Source: Phycisphaerales bacterium (GTDB taxonomy: Bacteria > Planctomycetota > Phycisphaerae > Phycisphaerales > UBA1924). From it: a stretch of DNA of 64,000 nucleotides. The notes under the pieces were generated by a model. It was not told the origin of the DNA. It did not search any database and worked only from the letters and a program-made list of their open reading frames with translations. Location of the stretch: positions 1 to 64,000 of the forward strand of contig JAJDDN010000001.1 of assembly GCA_029260295.1 (NCBI GenBank), read 5' to 3'. Shown piece by piece: positions 57,689 through 64,000 of the stretch; position 1 is the stretch's first letter; each line of letters begins with the position of its first letter. The position numbers and the translations under genes were made by a program.

Positions 57689-58717
57689 TCAGAACTGCCA
57701 GAGTGATGAACCCCATGTTAATCCAGCGCCAAAGGCAAGGAACATGACCTTCTGCCCAGGCTTGATCTTTCCATCTTCAATAAGTTCATCGAGAACGATC
57801 GGGATCGAACCCGCGACGGTGTTGCCGTATTTGTGGATGTTGACGAGTAACTTCTCTTCGGGGATCCCGAACCGATCTCTCGCCGAATCAAGAATCCGAG
57901 AGTTGGCCTGGTGGCAAACGAAATGATCCACCTCGTCGGCGCTGATCCCGGCATCTTCGAGCGTTTCGGCGATCACCTCCTGGAACTTGGTCACCGCGAA
58001 CTTGAAGACCGCCTGTCCGTTCATCTGGACCTTGTCGAGCTTTCGCTCATCGAACTCGGCCTCTGGCGGGAAATCGAGCTGGCACGACGGGATAAACAAA
58101 TGCTTAGCCCCGTTCCCATCGGCGTGCATCTTGTGGGCGATCATGCCCTTGGATGGATCTTCATTCGCCTGGAGCACCACGGCCCCGGCACCATCGCCGA
58201 ACAGAATCGCGGCACCGCGTCCGTAATCGGAATAGTCGATATGGCGCGTGATCGTGTCGGCGCCGATCACCCCGATGGTCTTGTAGGACCCGGACTTGAT
58301 CATCGCGTCGGCGATCGAGATGGTGTAGAGGAAACCGGAGCACGCCGCGTTGATGTCCATCGCGCCGATGTCATTGCATCCGAGCTCGCGAGCCACGACG
58401 CACGCGACCGATGGGGTCGGCGAGTCGCAGGTCATTGTCGCGACCAGCAGAAGATCCAGTTCCTTGGCATCGATATTCGCTTTGACCAAGGCTTTGCGCA
58501 TCGCTTCGGTTGCCAGCACGCTGGCCGTCTCACCATTTGCAATGTCAGCTTGGCGGCGTGTGTTGATCCCGGTCCGCTTGACGATCCACTCATCGGATGT
58601 CGTCATCAACTCTTCAAGCTTTTGGTTGGTCAGTTTGCCTTCGGGGAGGTGCATCGCGGTGCCGATGATCTCAACGCCGATCTGCCCACCCAAACCGCCT
58701 CCAGATTGATTGCTCAT
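57689..58717 (-). CDS. fabH: Beta-ketoacyl-ACP synthase III FabH
   Basis: A protein of 342 residues that starts fatty acid synthesis from acetyl-CoA and malonyl-ACP. The catalytic Cys is in NAACSGFLYT, the His in FVCHQANSRI and the Asn in HKYGNTVAGS. It opens with a short polar leader (MSNQSGGGLGGQ) of ~12 residues ahead of the usual FabH start. The ATG overlaps the plsX stop by four bases and AAGGTG lies upstream. Confidence 0.97.
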   Translation of the reverse strand: MSNQSGGGLGGQIGVEIIGTAMHLPEGKLTNQKLEELMTTSDEWIVKRTGINTRRQADIANGETASVLATEAMRKALVKANIDAKELDLLLVATMTCDSPTPSVACVVARELGCNDIGAMDINAACSGFLYTISIADAMIKSGSYKTIGVIGADTITRHIDYSDYGRGAAILFGDGAGAVVLQANEDPSKGMIAHKMHADGNGAKHLFIPSCQLDFPPEAEFDERKLDKVQMNGQAVFKFAVTKFQEVIAETLEDAGISADEVDHFVCHQANSRILDSARDRFGIPEEKLLVNIHKYGNTVAGSIPIVLDELIEDGKIKPGQKVMFLAFGAGLTWGSSLWQF

Positions 58718-59748
58718 ACAGGTTCACCTTGCATCGCTTTTTCAGCCATGGCCAATCGTTCGATGATCGCGTCGTTGATGCCGCTGTTGACAAACTCGAT
58801 GGTCGTCGTGATCGCGTTTTTGATTGTTCTTGGTTCTGATGAGCCGTGGGCGATCAGCATGACGCCATTAACACCCAGAAGCGGAGCCCCGCCGTGTTCG
58901 TGGTAGTCGTTCTTGGCATAGATCCGCTTGGTGACCGGCTGGAACTTGATCGCCAGTTCTGGGTCGTAGTCATTGATCTCGTGAGCGATTGCTTGGAACA
59001 AACTCTTGGCAAGACCCTCGGCCATCTTGAGCAGGGTGTTGCCAAGAAACCCATCGGTCACAACGACATCGGCGGCACCAGCGAAGAAGTCGCGGCCTTC
59101 GATGTAGCCAATAAAGTTGATATCAGGCGTGTTTCTAAGAAGCTCGGCGGTTTCTTTGGCCAAACCAGAACCCTTGGATTCTTCGGAGCCAATATTCATC
59201 ACACCGATGCGCGGGGATTCGATCCCGTGTATCTTGCGGGCGTAGACCTCGGCCATCAAGCCGTACTGCCAAAGGTGAGTCGCGCGTGGTTCGGGGTTGG
59301 CCCCTGCATCACACAAAGTGACGGGGCCGTGGAACGCTGGGATCGTCACGGCGATGCCGGGACGGTGCACGCCGGGGAGCCGGCGCATGTTCATTTGACC
59401 AGCAGCGACGCACGCGCCGGTGTTGCCAGCGGAGATCACTGCATCGCAGCGGACCTCTGCTTTTTTGGAGCCGAGCACCGACATCCGGACGAGTGTGGAA
59501 TCCTTCTGATTCCTCACCGCTTCCATCGGTGTCGCGTCCATCGCGATCACATCTTCGGCGTGCTCAATAACAATCCGAGAATCATTGACGCCGTGCTCGC
59601 TCAGGTACGCACTGATAACCGGCTCGGGGCCGATCAGCACGAGTGTGTCGTCATTGTCTATCACTTGGAGCGCATCGATACATCCGCGCAGAACCGCGTC
59701 CGGTGCATGATCCCCACCCATGACATCGATACCTAGTCGGACCGCCAC
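58714..59748 (-). CDS. plsX: Phosphate acyltransferase PlsX
   Basis: A protein of 344 residues. It starts from GTG with the family opening RLGIDVMGGDHAP, and contains VISAGNTGACVAAG and VTDGFLGNTLLKMAEG. PlsX makes acyl-phosphate from acyl-ACP for phospholipid synthesis. GAGG is six bases before the GTG. Its order (rpmF-plsX-fabH-fabD-fabG) is the common arrangement in many bacteria, and it shares a four-base overlap with fabH. Confidence 0.97.
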   Translation of the reverse strand: MAVRLGIDVMGGDHAPDAVLRGCIDALQVIDNDDTLVLIGPEPVISAYLSEHGVNDSRIVIEHAEDVIAMDATPMEAVRNQKDSTLVRMSVLGSKKAEVRCDAVISAGNTGACVAAGQMNMRRLPGVHRPGIAVTIPAFHGPVTLCDAGANPEPRATHLWQYGLMAEVYARKIHGIESPRIGVMNIGSEESKGSGLAKETAELLRNTPDINFIGYIEGRDFFAGAADVVVTDGFLGNTLLKMAEGLAKSLFQAIAHEINDYDPELAIKFQPVTKRIYAKNDYHEHGGAPLLGVNGVMLIAHGSSEPRTIKNAITTTIEFVNSGINDAIIERLAMAEKAMQGEPV

Positions 59749-59773
59749 GGCATACCTCAGTTTCAGTATTCAG

Positions 59774-59971
59774 TTAGGCGTTGACGCCGATACCCAGCTT
59801 GCGAACCTTAATGCGAAGACCAGGACGGACATAGCCCGACTCGGTGCATGCACGGTGGTGCAGCTTTGGCATACCCGAGAGTGGGCAGATGGTTGGTTTG
59901 ATGCCGGTGATGGCATCGTGGGAGCGGCGACGCTTGCTTCGGCCTCGGCTCTGTCTCTGTGATGGAAGCAT
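59774..59971 (-). CDS. rpmF: Ribosomal protein bL32, zinc cysteines partly lost
   Basis: A basic protein of 65 residues. It starts MLPSQRQSRGRSKRRRS and contains ICPLSGMPKLHHRACTESGYV. The usual bL32 has CxxC twice; here each second cysteine is serine (CPLS and CTES), leaving only two cysteines. AAGGAG lies before the ATG at 59971; a longer frame from 59998 is unlikely. It is first in the operon, with a sigma70-type promoter at 60058-60086. Confidence 0.92.
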   Translation of the reverse strand: MLPSQRQSRGRSKRRRSHDAITGIKPTICPLSGMPKLHHRACTESGYVRPGLRIKVRKLGIGVNA

Positions 59972-60057
59972 GTCGCTCTCCTTGACTCGGGGACCCAAAA
60001 GACCCCGTCAAAATCGTCTACAAATCCGCCCTAGGCACACGCCCGAGGTGGACGGGA

Positions 60058-60086
60058 ACAATAGACCTCTTCTCAGATCCCGTCAA
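60058..60086 (-). promoter_or_regulatory. Sigma70-type promoter for the rpmF-fab operon
   Basis: On the minus strand TTGACG (60086-60081) is followed after 17 bases by TATTGT (60063-60058). The predicted start is near 60051, about 80 bases before the rpmF ATG. Matches are 5 of 6 and 4 of 6. Confidence 0.65.
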
Positions 60087-60119
60087 ACCAGATTGCCCGA
60101 TCAGGGCAAACTAGAAAAC

Positions 60120-60148
60120 TGGACAATCCCACCATCTGGGGTTATCAT
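60120..60148 (+). promoter_or_regulatory. Sigma70-type promoter for tRNA-Lys
   Basis: TGGACA (60120-60125) is followed after 17 bases by TATCAT (60143-60148), matching 5 of 6 in each box. The predicted start lies about 15 bases before the tRNA. Confidence 0.7.
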
Positions 60149-60169
60149 CATACCGGCCGCGAGGCCATG

Positions 60170-60242
<73 letters not shown>

Positions 60243-60274
60243 CTTCCCATTGAAGCACCAAATTCGCCATAAAG

Positions 60275-60299
60275 CACAAATATCACCCTTTGTGTTTGG
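60275..60299 (+). terminator. Weak hairpin after tRNA-Lys
   Basis: CACAAA (60275-60280) can pair with TTTGTG (60289-60294) followed by a short T-rich stretch. It may end the tRNA transcript. The stem is short and AT-rich, so the call is weak. Confidence 0.3.
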
Positions 60300-60338
60300 G
60301 ATTTGATCGCGCACCCACTCAAACACCGAGAGCAACCC

Positions 60339-60605
60339 ATGGCAGGCGGACGAGAATATTCAGGCTCCCAGCGGAAAATCATCAACCGCTACTACGACAA
60401 CCACGACACCATCCTCGCGACCCGACTTGGGGAGATCGTGACGGATATCGCTCTGGCCGAGGACAACCAGAAAAAGCTCGATCGGCTCTGGACCCGGGCC
60501 GAGCAGGCACTCTCGAAGACTTCGGTCAAGCCTGAAATCTGGGCTCCGGTTCTCAAAAACCGCGATGCGCAGGCCCTTGCACGACTCATTTCCAAACTCG
60601 CCTGA
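60339..60605 (+). CDS. Small conserved-looking helical protein
   Basis: A protein of 88 residues, mostly helical and charged: it begins MAGGREYSGSQRKIINRYYD and continues with DIALAEDNQKKLDRLW. The ATG at 60339 follows the tRNA by about 100 bases; a frame opening at 60303 has a less plausible start. No signal peptide is seen. The function is unknown, and it may be a small nucleic-acid-associated protein because of its Arg/Lys and Tyr content. Confidence 0.7.
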   Translation: MAGGREYSGSQRKIINRYYDNHDTILATRLGEIVTDIALAEDNQKKLDRLWTRAEQALSKTSVKPEIWAPVLKNRDAQALARLISKLA

Positions 60606-60612
60606 TTCACAC

Positions 60613-60641
60613 TTGCCATATCGAGAAATCTTTGGTACAGT
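60613..60641 (+). promoter_or_regulatory. Sigma70-type promoter of the riboswitch operon
   Basis: TTGCCA (60613-60618, 5 of 6) is followed after 17 bases by TACAGT (60636-60641, 4 of 6). The predicted start is near 60648, directly before the first base of the cobalamin aptamer, which supports the call. Confidence 0.65.
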
Positions 60642-60649
60642 CCGAGCGT

Positions 60650-60846
60650 TGAAGGTGCCGGGATTGATTTCAAAACCCGGTGAATAGGGAAGTGTGGTGA
60701 AACTCCACCGCGGACGCGCCGCCGTAACGGGCAACGACGACCACTCACGCTGTCATTGATGATGGCTGCCACTGACAAATGACACTATTTGTTGTTTGCT
60801 GGGAAGGCACGAGAGGATCTGAGCCCGGAGCCGGAAGACCTGCCTC
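60650..60846 (+). promoter_or_regulatory. Cobalamin (vitamin B12) riboswitch
   Basis: All core elements of the cobalamin aptamer are in order. They are GGTGCC (60654-60659), GGGAA (60687-60691), GGTGAAACTCC (60696-60706), GCCGCCGTAACGGG (60718-60731), GCCACTG (60768-60774), GGGAAGGC (60801-60808) and the B12-box with GAGCC...GGAAGACCTGCC (ending 60844). The RNA should turn the downstream genes off when adenosylcobalamin is abundant. A 185-base leader separates it from the first gene, with two hairpins (60955-60975 and 60987-61013) as a probable expression platform. Confidence 0.93.
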
Positions 60847-60954
60847 AACAGATGTGTCGGACCTCGCGAAACGGGTCGGCGGATCGGTTGTGCGCCCCTC
60901 CCCGCGTTTACCCCCCGCTTATACCCCGCGATCCGACTCGAATGTTCCGGGGAG

Positions 60955-61013
60955 TGTCCTGCGCGAAACAGGACAACACATCATGTGCCCGCGTCTGTTT
61001 CTGTGCTGCGGGC
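60955..61013 (+). promoter_or_regulatory. Candidate expression platform of the riboswitch
   Basis: TGTCCTG (60955-60961) pairs with CAGGACA (60969-60975), and GCCCGC (60987-60992) pairs with GCGGGC (61008-61013). The second hairpin ends 18 bases before the ATG of the PEP-CTERM gene. No T tract is seen, so control by translation (masking the ribosome site) is more likely than by transcription termination. Confidence 0.45.
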
Positions 61014-61031
61014 AGAGAGTCGAGATTTGTT

Positions 61032-61859
61032 ATGAGAGTTTCTATTGGAATCAACAGCGTGTTGGTCGCGGCTATCGCCACCACCGCGTCCGCTTCATCC
61101 TTTGCCACATCGGTCCTGTCATACGACGCGGGCTCCAACGCCGTCGCGGGGTACAGCGATGCATCCACCGCTCTGGGCAGCGCCGAGCGTTTCACCGGCG
61201 AGGGCATCTTCCCATCGGGCGTCACCCCGTTCAACCCCGCATGGGGCACCGACGAACTGGTCTCGGTCGGATCGGGCGGGCACCTATCCCTCGGGTTCAA
61301 CACCGCCATTACCAACAACGCAGCTCACGCGTTTGGCGTGGACCTCATTATCTTTTCAAACGCCGGCTTCGCCGATACCACCTGGACCGACGCCGACCCT
61401 AGCAACGATGGCACCGGCTTCACAGGATCCAACCCATTCATCTTCGGTTCAGGCGGCGCGGCCACTGTCCAGGTCTCTGCCGATGGCATCAACTGGATCA
61501 CCGCGACTACCACCACACTCGATCTGTTCCCAACCCTTGGGTACAGCGATTTCGTCGATGCGACCCCATTCTCGCCGGGCAGTGTTGAATCTGACTTTAC
61601 CCTAGCTCTCGACCCATCGCTGACCGCCTTGGACTTTGCCGACATGTCCTTCACCGATCTCCGCGATTTCTACAACGGCTCGGGTGGCGGGGTCGGTATC
61701 GACATCGCTTCAACCGGGTTGTCCTCTGCCAGCTTTGTCCGCTTCGTCAACAACTCTGGCGAAGCCTTTGAAATCGATGCGGTTGCTGTTGTGCCCGCAC
61801 CGGGCGCTTTGATGATTGGCTCAATGTTCGGCCTCGGGATGACCCGTCGTCGTCGATGA
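61032..61859 (+). CDS. PEP-CTERM secreted protein under B12 riboswitch control
   Basis: A protein of 275 residues. The signal peptide spans about residues 1-23 (SVLVAAIATTASASS). The mature protein is beta-rich and Gly/Thr/Ser/Asp-rich with F-x2-GSGGAATVQVSADGINW and FSNAGFADTTWTDADPSNDG. The C-terminus is a PEP-CTERM sorting tail: VPAPGALMIGS, a hydrophobic segment and four terminal arginines. Such proteins are cut by exosortase and attached to the surface or released. The riboswitch suggests a job in B12 (corrinoid) binding, uptake or in an alternative to a B12-dependent process. I recognise no known B12-binding motif. Confidence 0.88.
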   Translation: MRVSIGINSVLVAAIATTASASSFATSVLSYDAGSNAVAGYSDASTALGSAERFTGEGIFPSGVTPFNPAWGTDELVSVGSGGHLSLGFNTAITNNAAHAFGVDLIIFSNAGFADTTWTDADPSNDGTGFTGSNPFIFGSGGAATVQVSADGINWITATTTTLDLFPTLGYSDFVDATPFSPGSVESDFTLALDPSLTALDFADMSFTDLRDFYNGSGGGVGIDIASTGLSSASFVRFVNNSGEAFEIDAVAVVPAPGALMIGSMFGLGMTRRRR

Positions 61860-61915
61860 TTGTTTGTTTGTCCTTCCGCCCTGTGCGTCTGCCGGGGATT
61901 GGGAGGTGAGAGATA

Positions 61916-61950
61916 GCCGGCGTTATGTGGAAACGCGTGACGCCGGTTTA
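61916..61950 (+). promoter_or_regulatory. Hairpin between genes 1 and 2 of the operon
   Basis: CCGGCGT (61917-61923) pairs with ACGCCGG (61940-61946), followed by TTTACCCGATTTGTTT. The hairpin ends 28 bases before the next gene and may act as a partial terminator or RNA-stability element that lets the first gene be expressed more. Confidence 0.5.
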
Positions 61951-61973
61951 CCCGATTTGTTTAGGAACTTCAT

Positions 61974-63539
61974 TTGTCCAACCCCCTCTTGATCCTTATG
62001 TGCGGTTCTGTGCTGCTGACTGCCTCGGCGGTCTTTGCCCAGCCGATCACCACCCCGGCCTATTCCGGAGAACAATCGCCCGGTCCGATCCCGCTTACCC
62101 CCAGTTGGTGGACCCAGCTCGGTGGCTCGAGCTCGCACACTGGCTCAAGCCAGACGCCGCAGACCAGCGGGGTTCATCTCTCAAGCCCGCACTGGATTGC
62201 AACAGGCGATGGCGAGATCACACTGGGATTCACACCTCAAGCCGGGGTCGTTGCTGACAACGAGCGGGTTTATGCCATCGGATTCAATCAGCAGTTCGCC
62301 CAGCACATCGCGGCCTTCGACCAAGACACCGGCCAGCTCGCATGGGCGACCGAAGTCCCCTTTGCGTTGCTTGATTCCTGGTCAACGCCCTCGATCGACA
62401 CCATCAACGACACCATCATCCTCGGGACCGGGCTCTCGGTGGTCGCACTGGACCGCTTCACGGGTGATCTCATCTGGACCACCGCCCTGAACTCGCCCAT
62501 CGTCAACGCATCTCCTTGCGTCACCGAGGACCTGGGCGACACCGACCGCGTGTTCATTACTGACTATTCCTTCAGCTCTGGCGCTAATGGGTCATTGATC
62601 TGCATCAATATTGATCCATTCTCCCCGGTGAATCAATACGCCCCGGGTGACATTGTTTGGACTATCCAACTCCCCGGCGACTGCTCAGGAAACACCCCCG
62701 CCTATCACGATGGTGTTGTGTATGTCTCGACGGCCGACGATGGCTTCGGAGGCCCGGGACACATCCTCGCCTTTGATGCCACCGCGATCGCCATGCCATC
62801 ACCGATCTGGGACACCACCAATCCGCAGCCCCATGGCTTCTTCAGCGCAGTCACTTATGCAGACGATTTTGTGTACGCGTCAAGCTACAACTTCGCGGGA
62901 CTCCAACGCAGCGCCAACACCGTCAAACTCGATGCTGATACCGGGCATGTCGAATGGTCGGTCCCGACCGTCCGAACCGATGCATCGCCGCTCGTGCTCC
63001 CCAACGGGAAGATCCTCGTCTCCGGCGGGGTCCCCACATCGCCCACGACTTTGTTTACTGGGTCGCTCCCAGCGATCGAACTCATCGAGGATCTTGGGGA
63101 CTCGGCTGTTGTGCTCTGGGATTCCTTCGAAGCGACCCACGACGACATCGACCAATCGGGCACCTGGGACCAGGGCGAGCCGTTCCTCTCCCTCGGCGGC
63201 TGGGGGCACCACCCGATTGCATTTGTCAGCCAGCGAAAGACCAGGCTCCTGGTCGGCACAATGACCCCGCCTTCGGGCTTCAACCCCTTTTCACACGCAA
63301 GTGATCTGCACACCATTGATCTATCCAAGCACCCGACCGACCCCGGGTTTATTCTCTCGACGCAGCCCAACACCGGCAATACCCCCGCGTTGGTCGGGAA
63401 CACTCTCTACACCACTTCAAGCACGGGGATCAGCGCAATGACACTCCACTCCGCCCCCCAGCCGCTCCCGCTCATCGAACGCATCCGCACTAGTATTTAT
63501 GGACAAAACCTCACCAGAGCATTCAAACAAACCCCATGA
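61974..63539 (+). CDS. PQQ-type beta-propeller exported protein
   Basis: A protein of 521 residues starting from TTG with AGGAA seven bases upstream. It has a signal peptide ([22 protein letters not shown]). A series of PQQ-type propeller blades follows, for example RVYAIGF with [35 protein letters not shown] and [17 protein letters not shown]. Later blades are less regular. There is no membrane segment or cofactor motif. A propeller can hold a ligand or partner in the periplasm or on the surface. It ends in a four-base overlap with the pseudopilin gene, so the two are coupled. Confidence 0.85.
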   Translation: MSNPLLILMCGSVLLTASAVFAQPITTPAYSGEQSPGPIPLTPSWWTQLGGSSSHTGSSQTPQTSGVHLSSPHWIATGDGEITLGFTPQAGVVADNERVYAIGFNQQFAQHIAAFDQDTGQLAWATEVPFALLDSWSTPSIDTINDTIILGTGLSVVALDRFTGDLIWTTALNSPIVNASPCVTEDLGDTDRVFITDYSFSSGANGSLICINIDPFSPVNQYAPGDIVWTIQLPGDCSGNTPAYHDGVVYVSTADDGFGGPGHILAFDATAIAMPSPIWDTTNPQPHGFFSAVTYADDFVYASSYNFAGLQRSANTVKLDADTGHVEWSVPTVRTDASPLVLPNGKILVSGGVPTSPTTLFTGSLPAIELIEDLGDSAVVLWDSFEATHDDIDQSGTWDQGEPFLSLGGWGHHPIAFVSQRKTRLLVGTMTPPSGFNPFSHASDLHTIDLSKHPTDPGFILSTQPNTGNTPALVGNTLYTTSSTGISAMTLHSAPQPLPLIERIRTSIYGQNLTRAFKQTP

Positions 63540-64000
63540 CGACCCGCCGATCCATCCACGCCTTTACACTGATCGAACTGCTCGTCGTCATCGCGATCAT
63601 TGCGCTCTTGATCGGCATGTTGCTCCCCGCCCTGGGCTCGGCCCGCGCCAGCGCACACGGGGTCATGTGCGAATCAAACCTCCGACAGCTCGCACTCGGA
63701 TGGACCATGTACAGCGATGAAAACCGCGGCGACCCGATGCCCCACCTCCAGCCCGGGTCCTCAGACCGCAAGTACTGGTACGGCACAGAACGAACACAAT
63801 CCCAAACGCTCGATCACACTACAGGATCGCTGTCTCCGTACCTGAGTGCCTCGCTCGGAGACAGCTCGGTATTTGAATGCCCGGATCAACCCGAGGGCAC
63901 CTACAAAAACCAGGGACAGTTCAACACCTTCACCTCAACCTACGGCTACAACGCCTACGGCCTCTCCCCCACCAGCACCGGGTACCAAACACTCCTCGGA
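63536..64000 (+). CDS. Pseudopilin-like protein, cut off by the window
   Basis: The visible 155 residues start [20 protein letters not shown], a prepilin-type leader and cleavage site, then the helix [19 protein letters not shown] and a globular part rich in Tyr, Ser, Thr and Gly. The frame runs to the end of the window, so the C-terminus is missing. It overlaps the propeller gene stop by four bases (ATGA). It resembles the protein at 47000-48028. The pseudopilin could assemble into a short fibre or anchor a partner at the inner membrane. Confidence 0.9.
   Translation, partial: MTTRRSIHAFTLIELLVVIAIIALLIGMLLPALGSARASAHGVMCESNLRQLALGWTMYSDENRGDPMPHLQPGSSDRKYWYGTERTQSQTLDHTTGSLSPYLSASLGDSSVFECPDQPEGTYKNQGQFNTFTSTYGYNAYGLSPTSTGYQTLLG

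Noticed and set aside
57911..58906. 331-residue open frame on the plus strand
   Set aside because: It is opposite fabH and plsX, which carry full active sites.

Overview
The window is 64 kb of a bacterial chromosome that most resembles a planctomycete of the class Phycisphaerae. This is inferred from gene content; no database search was run. The pointers are a 16S rRNA gene with no 23S or 5S gene downstream, secreted proteins with an N-terminal pseudopilin motif ([13 protein letters not shown]), a Phycisphaerae-style PEP-CTERM tail (VPAPGAL...RRRR), membrane-anchored zinc-ribbon proteins (CRKCRFDL), and a cluster of SPFH and ABC-2 genes. Shine-Dalgarno sites (AAGGAG, GAGG) precede many genes but not all. 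I saw no phage, insertion sequence, transposase or CRISPR array.

Layout. 1-680: 3' end of 16S rRNA and its terminator. 736-3997: two paralogous zinc-ribbon membrane proteins. 4052-10479 (minus): phoU with its own promoter, mfd, a ComEA-like helix-hairpin-helix protein, and a GH10-like protein without the catalytic glutamates. 10652-11668: purC. 11685-21621 (minus): a tight six-gene run of three SPFH proteins, an ABC ATPase, an ABC-2 permease and a membrane-anchored helical-repeat protein, with another ABC-2 permease gene divergent from it. 23477-26101: small membrane protein, GT4 glycosyltransferase and an acidic protein. 26307: tRNA-Leu(GAG). 26523-34074: chemotaxis operon cheB-cheW-cheR-cheA-cheX-cheY-fapA, without receptors.

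34181-42266: secreted proteins (one with a CX4CH site), a ferredoxin-NADP reductase and a partial oligopeptide transporter (SBP plus one permease). 42275-42380: a 106-bp imperfect inverted repeat. 42386-46972: TrpG/PabA, a DUF1444 protein, acpP, fabF and a FliN-type protein. 47000-55922: pseudopilin-like protein, GH15 glucoamylase, RecQ-type helicase, FKBP, GT2, methyltransferase, lipoprotein, VOC and DUF1569 proteins. 55932-59971 (minus): rpmF-plsX-fabH-fabD-fabG lipid operon. 60170: tRNA-Lys(CTT).

The most interesting part is the right end. A promoter and a well-conserved cobalamin riboswitch (60613-60846) precede a PEP-CTERM secreted protein, a PQQ-type beta-propeller protein and a pseudopilin that runs off the window edge. 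None resembles a known B12 synthesis or transport protein, so this may be an undescribed B12-regulated cell-surface system.
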